Assembly (NCBI RefSeq): GCF_000143415.4
Contig: NW_003314264.1
Location: 3,259,444-3,323,443, forward strand
Direction of reading: 5' to 3'
DNA: 64,000 bases
Source of the DNA: Selaginella moellendorffii
Taxonomy: Eukaryota; Streptophyta; Lycopodiopsida; Selaginellales; Selaginellaceae
Below, in pieces: positions 1 through 11,034 of this stretch. Every line of letters begins with the position of its first letter. Position 1 is the stretch's first letter. The notes beneath the pieces were generated by a model. It made no database searches, was not told the origin of the DNA, and was given only the letters and a program-made list of their open reading frames with translations. Both the position numbers and the translations under genes were made by a program.

Positions 1-950
1 TATTTTGTAAAGTTTTTTTGTCAGAATAATTAATTTTTATTTACAATGTTGCTTATTGGCCCTCATTCTTATCGACTGAACAAACTTTTGAGTGATAGCG
101 ATCACTAATGATTGTGTGCCAATTGATATGCTAGGGAGATCAAAAATTAAACAAAAGTGGTAGTGATAAATGTAAATTAATTTCATCTTCCATTATGAAT
201 ACTCTGGTGATGATCTTAGATATATTCTCCTTTAGGTTTTATTTCAACCACAGTAAGTCTCAAGATAACTATTATTTATTTACAATGTTACTAATTGGCA
301 TCACCCGTCATTCTTATCAACCAAACTAACTTTGTGGTACTACTTGATTTAATGAGATGAAAGTATTGGGATCAAAGATTAAATAAAAGTGCTAATGATA
401 AATGTAAACTAGCTTCATCTTCCAATATGAAAACTTTGGTGCACCATATTGGATATACTTTCCTTTAGGTTTTATTTTAACCATAGTAATATGTTTTCTC
501 TCTAGAAGAAAGAAAAACAATTCTTTGGCTTTTGCTCCATAAGTAAATAATAGGAACTTTCAAGGTTGCAACTTCCAAATTGTTTACAATGACACATCAT
601 GCTGAAAAAGAGAATTGACAAGACTAAGATGGAAAAGTAATCACATGCTTAAGCTATAGCTCTTCCCATTCCAAATATTAAGAGTTTTCAAACACACTTT
701 CAAAGAAAAAAAAAGCTTACATACACTACTTTTGTAACCTAATGTGCTTGCAAATATTTGAGATCTAAAGTTAGCAGGTTGTTTAACAAGCATTTGCAAA
801 TCACCACTACAATTATCAATTCAACAGAGTGATTATAGTGGCACTCACTCTTTCCCCTCTTGATTCTATTTTACATTCTAGTGCTCGCATTGCTAGATTA
901 TAACTGTTAATTTAAACAGATCACTAGTATATTCCTTTTCTAAAGCGAAG
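1..950. repeat. AT-rich spacer with a two-copy tandem repeat of about 235 bp
   Basis: No gene is visible here. Two diverged direct copies of one unit lie at about 38-253 and 278-490. Each starts with tatttacaatgtt, passes through a gtgataaatgtaaa / atgataaatgtaaac block and a cttcatcttccaatatga-like block, and ends with ctttaggttttattt. The remainder (490-950) is AT-rich and includes the 3' flank of the MED7 gene that ends at 951. Confidence 0.6.
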
Positions 951-1694
951 TCACACAATTCTTTGCTGGCTAAGTTGGGTTTCTAGTGCGGCTGTTGATT
1001 CCTGGAGGAGTGATCTTGCCTCGTTCCTTCTCCTGACCAAATCAGGGAGAAAATATGAATACAAAAACGAATCCAATGCATACTTGTGAACTTCTTCCAC
1101 AGCTTGCTTTCGTCTTTGCACTTGGGTCTCGAGAATGCGAATAAGTGTCGCTCTGGCCTGGAGAACAATACTTTGCATGAGCAAAAAAGAAAGGATTTAG
1201 TTTTTGTCAAACCTGGTGTGGTCTGAGTGAATTGAGCAAGTGATGCATGTTTCTGAGAATGAGCCCCATGTCTTCCACTCTTCGAGCATACTGAGAAGGC
1301 CTCTCCACCAAAACGTCGGCGAGCTCCATCATCTGGAGCACAAGCTCTCGGTTCAAAGCCTTGAGCTCCTTCTTGTAGTCTAATCTCCCAACGTTTGAGG
1401 AGAAAGATCAATCCACTGGAAAAAATCTTGGTCGAGTCCAACTTACCAATGTTGGGTCCTATGGGATACAATTGACGAAGCCCCACTTCCTCCAAACTGG
1501 GTAGCGTATCGTCAGTCTGAAAGCTCAAGCTTATAAGAGAAGAGAAAAAGAGAACAGGGTCTAACCGTGTACGTGTTCCCAAACACGGAGTAAGTTCCCT
1601 GGAGCGGCGGAGGCGGCGATGCCGCGGAGGCTGGATCCTTGTAGAGCTTGTAATAGGGAGGCGGTGGCGGATAGGCAGCAGAAGTAGTAGCCAT
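951..1694 (-). CDS. MED7: Mediator complex subunit 7 (MED7)
   Basis: MED7 is a middle-module subunit of the nuclear Mediator complex, which links transcription activators to RNA polymerase II. The gene has five exons on the minus strand: 1694-1566, 1516-1447, 1379-1213, 1157-1084 and 1032-951. The introns are 50-70 bases with GT-AG borders, and the spliced frame is continuous at 173 aa. The N-terminus carries the plant MED7 signature YPPPPPYYKLYKD. This is followed by a PPPP-LQGTYSVFG block, then TLPSLEEVGLRQLYP, then the helical region with ERPSQYARRVED and HHLLNSLRPHQARATLI, and a QRRKQAVEE helix near the C-terminus. Length and order match plant MED7. The start at 1694 is chosen because it opens this conserved N-terminus. 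Confidence 0.93.
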
Positions 1695-2490
1695 GGCTAG
1701 GGCTTCATTAAAACAGGGGTCAACGCCGAGACATAAGCTTACTCCTCGTCGCTCTTGCTCACTTAGCCATCTTCCCTGGCAAAGTAAGCGTTCGATCTCA
1801 TCACAACTACCACGAAGCTATGTTAGCGGATGAGGTGGTATGTTCTTGGCATTACGTTTGTGAAGGAGGCAGCACTGGTCCCAAATTACGCTTGTCATTC
1901 ACGAGCTCTTTAGGAGTGAGGACTTTTTTTTCTCTGTGGAATCTTGCTCATTTGTGTGCCATCGAAAATGTCAAGGATAAGGCCACGCAAAGGAGTCCAT
2001 TAGGTGCTTACGATTGGTAAGAGTTTCCGTTCATTTGAAGGTCTTGTGTGTTGTTCTCTTTAGGTGTCGAGTTGCTACCGAGGTCAGAATTGAAGACACA
2101 AGTTTGTCCTGATACCTCCATACTGGAGCAAAATACAATCTTTGAAAGGACTTGAGGCGAGATACGCTTATACTTGGACAACGTTGTACCATTGAATCAC
2201 GCGGTTATTTAGCTCTGTACAAGATGTTTTTAATCGGGACGTTCTGCCCAATCTAAACGTCCAAAAGTTGGCACTGCATTCGCTAGTAACTTTAAAGGTA
2301 TATACGTCAAAGTTTTTTTCAGAAACAACAAATATCTTGTGCCAATGCCTTTAAACAAAAAGTGAGAAAAAAGTTCATGGAAATTTTTGAGCCGCCATTA
2401 ATTTTAGACAAGCTTTTCTGTGGACACCTGAACACCATAGTTTATGAGGCAAGAAACAAGGACAGAGCAACGGCTATTAGATGCGTCCTC
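1695..2490. other. Intergenic region between MED7 and the phytocyanin gene
   Basis: This holds the MED7 upstream region on its left and the phytocyanin promoter on its right. The open frames here (for example 1820-2020 +) match nothing I recognise and have no clear splice continuation. An AGGGCTT element lies just upstream of the MED7 start codon, similar to the telo-box-like motifs common before plant housekeeping genes. Confidence 0.5.
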
Positions 2491-2498
2491 TTTATAAG
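2491..2498 (+). promoter_or_regulatory. TATA box of the phytocyanin gene
   Basis: The sequence tttataag lies about 75 bases upstream of the ATG at 2569, a normal plant TATA spacing if the 5' UTR is short. No other TATA-like element is closer. The assignment rests on position and sequence only. Confidence 0.5.
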
Positions 2499-2568
2499 GA
2501 AGCACTCCTACTGTTTTGTTGAGCCCAAGATTCCAAGAGTAACAAAGAGAGGGAGGGGGGCTCTCAAG

Positions 2569-3625
2569 ATGGGGAGGAGCACAAACTCTTTAACAGTGTG
2601 TTTTTGCTTGCTGCTAGTCTTGTTCCTCCACAGGAGGGCAATGTGTGTTGTCATCACCGTGGGAGACTCGCTCGGCTGGACAAATTTCGATCTCTCCACG
2701 CAGAGGGTTCCAGATTATGCTGCCTGGGCCGCCTCTCAGCCAGTCGCATCGGGAGATTCCGTCGGTGAGTGGATCATCCTGTTTTTGGTCTTCTCTTCTC
2801 TTAGTTTTCTCCAGGCTTCCCTGTGAGTGTAGGTAGCGCCTTGGTTTTCTCGTTTCTCTAGTCCTTGCGCTATGGCTGCTAACAAACAATCCCGTATGAA
2901 TCGTGCAGTGTTTCGATACGCTCCAGGCTTTCACAATGTGGCAATGCTTCCGTCCAAGGCCGACTTCGACAATTGCAACTTTGCGAAGGCAACCATGCTC
3001 GACACTGGATCGTCTGGCAACTTCACGGTCTGTAGTACGCTTCCGGACCGCTTTCTCGTGACTAAAGTGGCCAAAGCTCTCGCTTTTTTCCTTTTCTTTT
3101 TGCTTTTCCAAAGTGGATAGCTCCCGAGAAGGCTGGCGCGTACTACTTTGCGTGTGGATTCTCAGTGGAGGGCCAGGGAACGCACTGCGATGGCGGACAG
3201 AAAGTTACCATCAGTGTTGGCGTCTTGGCTGCTGCTCCTCCCCTGGCACTATCTCCAACTCCGGCCGGATTAGTCCTGGCCCCAGGGCTTCCTCCATCGT
3301 CACCATCGTCATCGCCATCGCCAGGAGGAGGACCAACAAGCCCTGCGGCTTCTCCAGGGATGGGACTGGTCCCAGCGATAGCTCCAGCGACGAGCGACTC
3401 ACCCAGCTCCTCCATGGCGCCCAGTGGTAGCTCCGGAGCCTCGGCAGCGGTCCCTATAGAAGGGTCAGAGCAAGACAACACCTCGGTAAGAGCTTAAGCT
3501 TTTTTTTTTCTTTCTCGATCCGAGAGAACTGACCAGAAAATGGTTTGCTGTAGGGTGGCGATAGTCTCGCAACTTGGTGGAGGTTGATCGTCGTGTCCAC
3601 TGTGGTGGCGCTGAGACTTTTGTGA
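2569..3625 (+). CDS. Phytocyanin / early nodulin-like copper protein with GPI-type C-terminus
   Basis: Phytocyanins are small secreted blue-copper proteins, usually anchored outside the plasma membrane. Proposed exons are 2569-2764, 2909-3027, 3114-3485 and 3554-3625; the phases agree and give 252 aa. A signal peptide (TVCFCLLLVLFL) is followed by VGDSLGWT and then VFRYAPGFHNVAML, which supplies the first His ligand. The paired Cys residues lie in the DNCNF and ACGF...GTHCDGGQ regions. The Cys-His-Gln ligand order resembles stellacyanin, where Gln replaces the usual axial Met. A Pro/Ser/Ala/Gly-rich arabinogalactan-like linker (about residues 140-225) precedes a hydrophobic tail (LIVVSTVVALRLL) typical of GPI signals. 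The exon 2 donor is the least certain border. Confidence 0.85.
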
Positions 3626-5054
3626 GCGAGCGAATTGACTTGAATATAGAATGGAGAGCATACCGATGAAAGACTTTGAGTCTTTGTAGATCTAGACTCG
3701 TTCTCTAGAGATCAGGAGGGAGGAGGTCTTTCTGTCCAGGAGAAATCGTAAATGCTTGTTGATTTTTTTCTCCTCCACTTTCCGTCATCTTCTCAATCAA
3801 TTGTCACAGAGAATTCGAAAAGCCGTGTCTGGAAAAGGATGTAACGATGGCGTGAGCTTGCGCGTGAAAGAAAAAGCCATAACGCACCAGGATTGAGGCA
3901 ACGGATGATCAGAAACTTTGGCAGGCTGCAGCATGACTATCTCGCTGCACCTGGCCCTCCTGCGTGACTCAAACGATATTGTCAAGGCATTACTCCACAC
4001 AAGAAAAACAAACCTGAGTAGGCCGAGGTGAAACAATACCGTCAGCATGATGATCCGTGCGCAGTCCCGGCGGAGAAGATGGATATCTGAATGCATGCGT
4101 ACTCCTGATAGCCAGCAAAACATTTTTTCTGAGAGAAGTTTTTCATAGCTCAGTACCTTCGATCGGATACGATAGCATAACTAGACCGAGGCGAAACAAT
4201 ACCGCCAGCATGGTGATCGACTAGTGCGCAGTCCCCGCGGAGAAGATGGATCTCTGAAGTAGATGGATGCATGCGTACTTCTGTTAGCTAGCAAAACATT
4301 TGTTCTGAGTGTGAGTCAAGAATTTTTTCATAGCTCACTACCTCGTAAGTCTTGATGGAAGGACTCCACGCTCCTCGTTAGAGTTAACCACTGAAGAAAC
4401 GTTGAAAAACAAGAAAAAACCTGAGCACGGCAAGCAAGCATAGAACTCTTTTCTCGACAGCCCGAAGAAACGAACAAAAAATACCTGTCAAGCGATCAAG
4501 CATGCTTCACTTACCTCGATCGGATATCGAGAGAATAGCATAACTAGTCCGAGAAACAATACCGTCAGCATGATGATCGACTACTGCGCACTCCGCGGAG
4601 AAGATGGAACTCTTAAGTAAATGGATCCTGCTAGCTCTGAAAACATTTATTCTGAGTGTGAGTCAAGAATCCTTTGATAGCTTAGTACCTCATTAAGTCT
4701 TTGATGGAATCAAAGCTCTTGCGAGGATTCATGGGCTCCCTGGAAAATCTTGTACGTAAAACCATTGTGAGCACGACAGACAAGCATAGAACGCTTTTCT
4801 AGCAACATGGACGCCTGGCCCCAGGAAAAACGAACAAGAAATACCAAGCAAAATGCCCCACAAAGAGAATGCTTCGCTTACCTCGATCGGCCAGGAATGC
4901 GGTGAAGATCGGCAAACCTGGAAGCACGGCGAGCGATGATCCAGTGCCAAGCGGGCCTCCGGGCAAAATATTTTGGCCGCTCGCCAAATAAGCCCTCAAG
5001 AATGGCGGTAAAACCCTACTAGAGGTTTGCGCGGCCTACATTCTCGACTCCACG
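3626..5054. repeat. Intergenic region with a three-copy degenerate tandem repeat
   Basis: A block containing aaacaataccgtcagcatg, a gcagtcc-cggagaagatgga stretch and aaaacatt-ttctgag occurs at about 4019-4134, 4181-4330 and 4544-4700. The last two copies belong to a longer unit of about 360 bp, which also repeats the block caagcatagaac-cttttct...cttacctcgatcgg (about 4385-4530 and 4755-4890). No protein-coding gene is supported. The right end is the promoter and 5' UTR of the RAD21-like gene. Confidence 0.6.
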
Positions 5055-7761
5055 ATGTTCTACTCCCACCAATTGCTCTCCAAGAAAGGTCCCTTCGGGC
5101 AGATATGGTGAGAATGCGCGCGGATCGGCGCAAGCGTCTCATCGATCTCTTCTTCTCGCGTTTATTTGCAGGATCGCGGCGACGGTGCATCCAAAGATGA
5201 ACAGGAAGAGGACCGATCAGATCGACATCGAAGAGAGCTGGTTTGTTGGATTCTTGGTTGGGAATTTCGATCGGATCGATTGAAATGTGCCGATCTCTCT
5301 CCACAGCATGCAGATCATCAATCCCGTCGTTCCTCTGGCTCTACGGCTGTCGGGAATCCTCATGGGTAAGGGATCTCGCGATGCATGTAGGAATTGCGTC
5401 TTCTAAGATCGATCTTTCTTGTAGGAGGCATCGTGAGGATCTACAACCACAAAGTCAAATTCTTGTATGGTAAGGCCATGGTTTATTTTCTCTGCTTTCG
5501 TTCACATTCTTTCCTTGATCAAGACGATGTCACGGAGTTCATGGTGAGGAAGTTTTCTTGGTTTTGTTCTTCCTCTCTCGATCATCACTGTTCGTTGGCT
5601 CCAGTTTAAGATGAAAACCAAACAAGCTGCGCTGAAGACCGAGGACACTACCAGGCTTCCTCAAAGGAGAGCTCGCGCTAAGTACGTAAGATGTTGTTTA
5701 TCTTAAGCTGGCTCCACGCGATCTGTGACTCCAGGTTCGAAGCGATCACGATTGATGGCACCGAAGAAACCTTCCAGGATTTCGAGCGCGCGATGCTGGA
5801 GCCGGAAACACCGGACCAGGACGATCCCGAGTTTTTCACGGTTCCTCCTCTGGTGGCGAGAACCAGACCCAACCGATTTCAAGGTACGTGTCATCAACAC
5901 GAGATCTAATGAGGTGAAGGAGGTTTGTAAGAACAGCTGACAACGAAGACATCACGCTGAATGAGGATAGTGTTCGCTCCTTCGCCACTGTTTTAGATGA
6001 CGATGTCGAGAGGTAGGCAAACATGGAGAGTGTCTAAAGCGCGCTACGTTTTTCTGTGTTTCAGGGAAGAAAGTGAGTACAGGTTCCAGCAGCCTGAGAA
6101 CTTTATTGACGACATGATCACTATGGATGCCCCGCTTCAAGGTAGAGCTGGTTGAAAAATGCAAAGCTTACATAACGACTAAATGGTGTTCAAGTTCCAA
6201 ATGGACTTGAACCGATATCTGAAGAACGGGATGGCGACAACGAAAACGGTGAAGACAAAGGACCAAAATCGGTAAGCATCTGCCTCTACTACTCATTTCT
6301 TTTGTTATGCATTACTTTTGTAGCCGGAGCCTCATAAGCCGCGAAAGAAAAGAAAGACGATCAAGCAGCAGAAGAAACTCGTCTACGACGTCGAGTTGAC
6401 TGAGATTCCAGCTCAAGTTTTCCAGTCCTGGCTGCAGGACACTTCAAATATCATCTACAGAAGAAATAGACGAAAGGTATGTGAACAGCGTTTTGCCTTC
6501 ACTGACATTGCGATCAAACAGCTGTATACACAAGCATCGGCTGAAAGAGCAAAAGTGATGCTGAACAATCCCTTAACTTTCTTAGGCTGCGGTACCATAC
6601 CGAAGTCACTTTTACCAGCCTCAATCGTTGATCTGTGGTCCAAAGCGACCGTGGTGACTCCAAGGCAACAAAAGACTACTTCTGAGCAGCAGAAACAACA
6701 AGAACAGCAAACATCTGCCAAACAGCAGGACCAGCAAGTATCTGCTGATCAATCGGTAGCACTACAGTAGCACTTAGAAGCTGTTTCACTGATGTTTTGC
6801 TCGCAGCCTCCTCCGCCGTTGGAATTCGCGTTCGAAGAGCCCGAGCGTTTTGAGGCACCTTTTAACTTTGACAATTACGGCTCCGTCGAGAAACTACGAG
6901 CACCCGTTCAAACTCCTGTTACAGGAAGCGAAGGAGGCAGCTTCTTTGATGTCCAAACCGGAGTGACTCCAAATATTTCAGGTTCCCCGCTTATAAAAAA
7001 CTCCTTGGCGCAACAACTAACATTTCTTTTGTGTGTGTTTTTCCAGTGAACAGCGTCATGAATTCTAAACGAAAAAGGAGCTCTCAATCCACCGACAAGC
7101 TCGTTCCCGACGTTGTGGGGGATTATCCGACCAGCTTGAGGTCTGAAAACTTGCATGCCTCGTATTGCACTAACTAAAGAGTTTTCTGAATGTTTTTCAA
7201 GGTCCAAGAGGTCGCGAGCGTCGGAACGCAAGAGTGACTCGCCTTTTGGTACTGATTTTTATACCAACGACGTTTTCCCGGAAGAAAGAACTCCAGACAT
7301 CACAGTTCTACCAAGCCAGTTTGGTAAGCTTGAAAGAAAACATTTCAACTGCTTAGAACTCTCGCGTGTCTCCGCCAGAAACAGAGCCGACTCAAGCCGC
7401 ACAGGCCTATCAACGCGACTTAGACAAGCTCACAAGCATCATGCTCCAGTAAGCTGCTCCGAGTTTTTTCGATCATGATGATACCATGAGAAACATTTCA
7501 GGTACTTGCGGGAGCACTTCATCAGCTCTCCGGGGATCAAGGCGTTGTCCCTCGATAGCCTTACGGAAGGCATGAACGCCTCTCAGGGAGCAAAGATGTT
7601 CTTCCACATCTGCGGTGAGTCTCGATAGTGTTTTTTTTTTTTCTTACCAATGAGCTATGTTATGTTTCGTTCGTGCAGTCTTAGCTTCAAATAGCTATCT
7701 CAGTGTGCTACAAAAGGAAGCTTATGGCGACATCCTCGTTGGAAGAGGAAGCCTCTTTTGA
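5055..7761 (+). CDS. Alpha-kleisin of cohesin, RAD21/SCC1 (SYN) family
   Basis: RAD21/SYN proteins close the cohesin ring between SMC1 and SMC3 and are cut by separase in mitosis or meiosis. The start at 5055 opens the conserved N-terminus MFYSHQLLSKKGPFGQIW, which continues across exon 2 as IAATVHPKMNRK. The first exons are 5055-5107, 5172-5240, 5307-5365, 5425-5469, 5524-5543, 5605-5681, 5735-5883 and 5937-6012. All are small, and the spliced frame reads ALRLSGILMGGIVRIYNHKV and DDVTEFM, the SMC3-binding kleisin N-domain. Further small exons encode a variable acidic and Gln-rich middle. The last exons (about 7320-7761) encode the winged-helix C-domain, ending in SYLSVLQKEAYGDILVGRG and a stop at 7759-7761. 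I cannot decide between a mitotic RAD21 and a meiotic REC8-type member. Confidence 0.9.
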
Positions 7762-7877
7762 TTCACCTGCGTGGAAGCAAGAACAACAAGAACGTTTTTT
7801 GGCCGCGTTCCGGACTTTTCAAAGGGTTGACGAGACTTTCGTAAGTAAAAATTCTTCTTTCCGCGAGCTACGCAGCA

Positions 7878-8945
7878 ATGGCGATGGAGTCCAACCGCAG
7901 CGTCAACAAATGGATGCGTAAGTTCTTCCCGAAAGCGAGCGAGCAGGATAGGGGCGAGCTGATCGATCTCTGGCGGAGAATGGAGAGCGTGAGATTCCCC
8001 GATCCGGACGAGACCGCGCTGAGCGAGGAGGAGCTCCTGGAGCGCACGCCCAGGGCGGAGATCCGCGAGACGGACATGGGGAGGATCATTGGAAAGGGGA
8101 GCTACGCAGTGGTGCACAGAGTGGAGTGGAATGATAAATCCTACGCCATGAAGAGCTTCTCCAGCAAATCCGAGGCGCTGCGCGAGCTGGCCATCCAATC
8201 CAAGCTCTCCGGTCACCCGCACATTCTCCCTCCGCTCGCCTACGCCGAGATCCCCCGAGCCAGCGACGCCCAGAGCGACAAATTCTCCATCCTCATGGAG
8301 CTCTGCGACGGTAGCATCGATCCCAGGGGCCGATCAATCGATACCCTCGCCGAATTCGCGGCCGCGGACGCGCTGGAGATCATGCTCCAGCTCGCGCGTG
8401 CGCTACTGTTCATCCACTCGCAGAGGATCATGCACCGCGATGTCAAGCCCGGAAATGTGCTCTATCGATCGAAGGACCCAGCCCAGGAGGGATTCGTGAG
8501 CGGCGGGACGATGATCAAGCTTGCAGATTTTGGGACCTCGCGATTCATCCGCGAGGGATCATACGTCCACACCGCCAAGAGGGGGACCAAATGCTACTGG
8601 GCGCCCGAGGTCGTACAGGATGGCCCAACGTGCCCGTACACGGACAGGGCTGACGTGTACAGCTTCGCTATGACATGCTATGCGATTGGCACGGGAAGAA
8701 CGCCGCTGGAGCGCTACGCTAGGCTGAGCTCACGGGATTTCTACCGCAAAGTGTGCGGGTGGGGGTGGATTTTGCCCGGGAAGCGGCCAAAGGTGCCGCG
8801 ATGGATGGATCCGGCGCTGGCGAGAGTGATGAAGCAGTGCTGGCATTCCACGCCCGAGGAGCGGCCGCCGATGGGGGTGGTGTGCTGGGCGCTCGAGTTC
8901 CTGGCGGCGCGGGCTAGCGGCGCCGCCCGCGCGGAGCTGAGGTGA
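7878..8945 (+). CDS. Intronless serine/threonine-type protein kinase
   Basis: The 355-aa protein has one kinase domain covering about residues 65-345. The glycine loop IGKGSYAVV is at 71-79, the ATP-binding Lys at 92 (YAMKSF), the catalytic loop HRDVKPGNVL from 186, DFG at 217-219 and APE at 242-244. All catalytic residues are present, so it should be active. The N-terminal 60 residues are charged and carry no domain I recognise. The gene begins only 116 bases after the RAD21-like stop, on the same strand. A second in-frame ATG two codons later is an alternative start. The catalytic loop and overall shape resemble plant TKL/Raf-like or NEK-like kinases, but I cannot place the subfamily. The gene is single-exon and GC-rich. 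Confidence 0.88.
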   Translation: MAMESNRSVNKWMRKFFPKASEQDRGELIDLWRRMESVRFPDPDETALSEEELLERTPRAEIRETDMGRIIGKGSYAVVHRVEWNDKSYAMKSFSSKSEALRELAIQSKLSGHPHILPPLAYAEIPRASDAQSDKFSILMELCDGSIDPRGRSIDTLAEFAAADALEIMLQLARALLFIHSQRIMHRDVKPGNVLYRSKDPAQEGFVSGGTMIKLADFGTSRFIREGSYVHTAKRGTKCYWAPEVVQDGPTCPYTDRADVYSFAMTCYAIGTGRTPLERYARLSSRDFYRKVCGWGWILPGKRPKVPRWMDPALARVMKQCWHSTPEERPPMGVVCWALEFLAARASGAARAELR

Positions 8946-9421
8946 GTGGAGAAGAGGAGTGGGAATTGATGGATCACTGATGGCTTTGCCCTGTCGCAGC
9001 CCCGCATTGTACCCGATTGTCAACGATCGCCCGTGAACCTCTGCGAGGATTGTGCCAAAGTGCTCAAATGGGCCATGGAATGAGGGAGGAATCGATCGAA
9101 TTCTAAGATTTTCTTTGTCTGGCAGATCTTTCTTGGCTGCTCCAAGCGTTTCATTCTTTGATTTGTTTGTCTGATCATGATCAAACTCACGGGTTGGCGG
9201 TACGATTGCGTGTTAAATTTCGTGGAGCTTGTCAATTCCGACCATGAAACAAGAATTTTGTCTCCATTTTCGCGGAGGATTGCTGGGAAATTGACGAGAT
9301 TCCGCCCATGTTGCACGATCCCGGTTCTTCCGACATAACGGCAGGAGAGATGCCGCGGATATTCTGTTTGAGGCCACTTCAAATCTGGGCTTACCAGCGC
9401 TTCTCTCTCCTGCTCTCGCCC
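8946..9421. other. Intergenic region and 5' leader of the glycosyltransferase gene
   Basis: About 480 bases without a supported gene separate the kinase from the glycosyltransferase. Open frames on the minus strand here are short continuations of antisense frames from the flanking GC-rich genes. Confidence 0.5.
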
Positions 9422-9436
9422 ATGGACGAGGAATGA
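9422..9436 (+). promoter_or_regulatory. Four-codon upstream ORF overlapping the glycosyltransferase start
   Basis: ATGGACGAGGAATGA encodes M-D-E-E-stop. Its TGA shares two bases with the ATG at 9433 (ATGA overlap). If the leader includes it, ribosomes finishing the uORF would sit on the main start codon, so this could lower or couple translation. Whether the mRNA leader contains it is not known from the sequence. Confidence 0.5.
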
Positions 9437-11034
9437 CCACGGCGAGCTCCAAGAAGAAGGAAGCTATGGCGGTGTGCGGCAGCCGCCGTGGGCTGCCATA
9501 CACGTGGCAATGCATCTGGGCGTTGGCGGTGGCGGCGTCGATGATCGTCTACTCTCTCGCATTGTTCAATGGCCCTTCCTCTTCCTCCTCCACCTCCTGC
9601 GCGAGGGATCGCTCCAGCAGCAATCGCGAGCTCGCGGCGGCGAGGAGCAGCGGCGGCCATGGCGATCACGAATCGCTGTGGGAGTGGCGCGGGGATTTGC
9701 GGCAGATGGAGGCGGCGTGGAACCGGCTGTGCTTCGGCCCCATCCAGGAACGCCTCCGGATCGCGCTCTTCGTCAAGAAGTGGCCAGTCGGGGGCGTCCC
9801 GGGTGGCCTGGAGCGCCACGCTCTCACGCTCCACCGCAATCTCGCCGCCAGGGGCCACGAGATCCACGTCTACACCTCCGCCGCTGCTGGCTCCGACAAT
9901 CCGGAAGAGCTCCTGGACGATCAACAGGATCACGGAGAACGGGGGCTCTTGCATGTCCACTTCTCCCGCCCCAACGCCGGCGGTGGATTCGACTATCACC
10001 GCGCCTGGGACCAATTCCTCGCCGACAACTCCACTCATCCGGGCGGATTCGACATCGTCCACTCGGAGAGCGTCGCGCTGCCGCACTGGAAGGCCCAGCT
10101 CCTGGGATCCAACCTCGCCGCCTCCTGGCACGGCATCGGCTACGAGATCATCCACTCGGACCTTGTCCAGGATCTGGTACGCAAGCCCGGCGAGCCGCGG
10201 AGCGCTGACCTCCAGCGATCGCTTGGCGAGCGCCTGACGCGCGTGGCGGACGAGATCAAGTTCTTCCCCAGCTACCGCCACCACGTCGCCACCAGCGACT
10301 ACGTGGGCGACGTCCTCCAGACCATCTACGAGATTCCGCTCCGGAATGTCCACACCATCCTCAACGGCGTGGATGAGTCGCGGTTCCGCCCGAGCCTGGA
10401 CGCAGGCTCGGCATTCCGCCGCAAGTACGGCGTGCCGGTCAACGCCAGTCTCGTCTTCGGCGCCGCCGGTCGCCTGGTCCGCGACAAGGGCCACCCGCTG
10501 CTCTTCGAGGCCTTCTCGCGGATAGCCGCGCGTCACCCCGGGGTGTTCTTGCTCGTCGCGGGCCACGGCCCCTGGGGCGACCGCTACCGCGAGCTCGCGC
10601 CAAATGCCAAGACGCTCGGCCCCATGGATCCCGCCCACCTCGCCGACTTCTACAACGCGCTCGACGTCTTCGTCAATCCGACGCTGCGCTCGCAGGGGCT
10701 GGATCACACTCTCCTCGAGGCCATGCAGTGCGGTAAGCCGCTACTCGCGACGCACTTCTCGAGCATCACTTGGAGTGTGGTGGTGAGTAGCGACTTTGGC
10801 CATACTTTCTCGCCCAACGTCGACTCGCTGGAGCAGGCTATGGAGGCCGTGATCGCGCAGGGCCGCGACACCATGCGACGTAAAGGAGAGCTCTGCCGCG
10901 ATTATGCTTCGCTTATGTTCACGGCCACCAAGATGGGAGCTGCGTACGAGCGCCTCTTCCTGTGCATGAAGAACGAGAGTTACTGCCAGTATCCGCTACC
11001 TGGAGACTGCCCGGTTGAGCCCAGCAAGTACTAG
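9433..11034 (+). CDS. GT4-like glycosyltransferase, type II membrane protein
   Basis: This intronless gene encodes 533 aa. A cytosolic basic N-terminus is followed by one membrane segment (about residues 26-45, IWALAVAASMIVYSLALF), as in Golgi-type glycosyltransferases. The N-terminal donor-fold half contains the GGVPGGLERHALTL motif (about 118-132), typical of GT4 retaining transferases, and RGHEIHVYT. The C-terminal half has GAAGRLVRDKGHPLLFEAFSRI and VNPTLRSQGLDHTLLEAMQCG, the latter holding the GT4 Glu motif for nucleotide-sugar binding. Related intronless or few-exon plant proteins are annotated only as UDP-glycosyltransferase superfamily members. The donor and acceptor cannot be read from the sequence. 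A very small uORF overlaps the start. Confidence 0.88.
   Translation: MTTASSKKKEAMAVCGSRRGLPYTWQCIWALAVAASMIVYSLALFNGPSSSSSTSCARDRSSSNRELAAARSSGGHGDHESLWEWRGDLRQMEAAWNRLCFGPIQERLRIALFVKKWPVGGVPGGLERHALTLHRNLAARGHEIHVYTSAAAGSDNPEELLDDQQDHGERGLLHVHFSRPNAGGGFDYHRAWDQFLADNSTHPGGFDIVHSESVALPHWKAQLLGSNLAASWHGIGYEIIHSDLVQDLVRKPGEPRSADLQRSLGERLTRVADEIKFFPSYRHHVATSDYVGDVLQTIYEIPLRNVHTILNGVDESRFRPSLDAGSAFRRKYGVPVNASLVFGAAGRLVRDKGHPLLFEAFSRIAARHPGVFLLVAGHGPWGDRYRELAPNAKTLGPMDPAHLADFYNALDVFVNPTLRSQGLDHTLLEAMQCGKPLLATHFSSITWSVVVSSDFGHTFSPNVDSLEQAMEAVIAQGRDTMRRKGELCRDYASLMFTATKMGAAYERLFLCMKNESYCQYPLPGDCPVEPSKY

Noticed and set aside
1820-2020. A 66-codon plus-strand frame upstream of the phytocyanin gene
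   Set aside because: No recognisable domain, no splice continuation and no promoter-like context; probably chance.
9391-10707. A 438-codon open frame on the minus strand
   Set aside because: It is antisense to the GC-rich glycosyltransferase gene, whose sense frame has clear GT4 motifs. The antisense translation shows no known motif.
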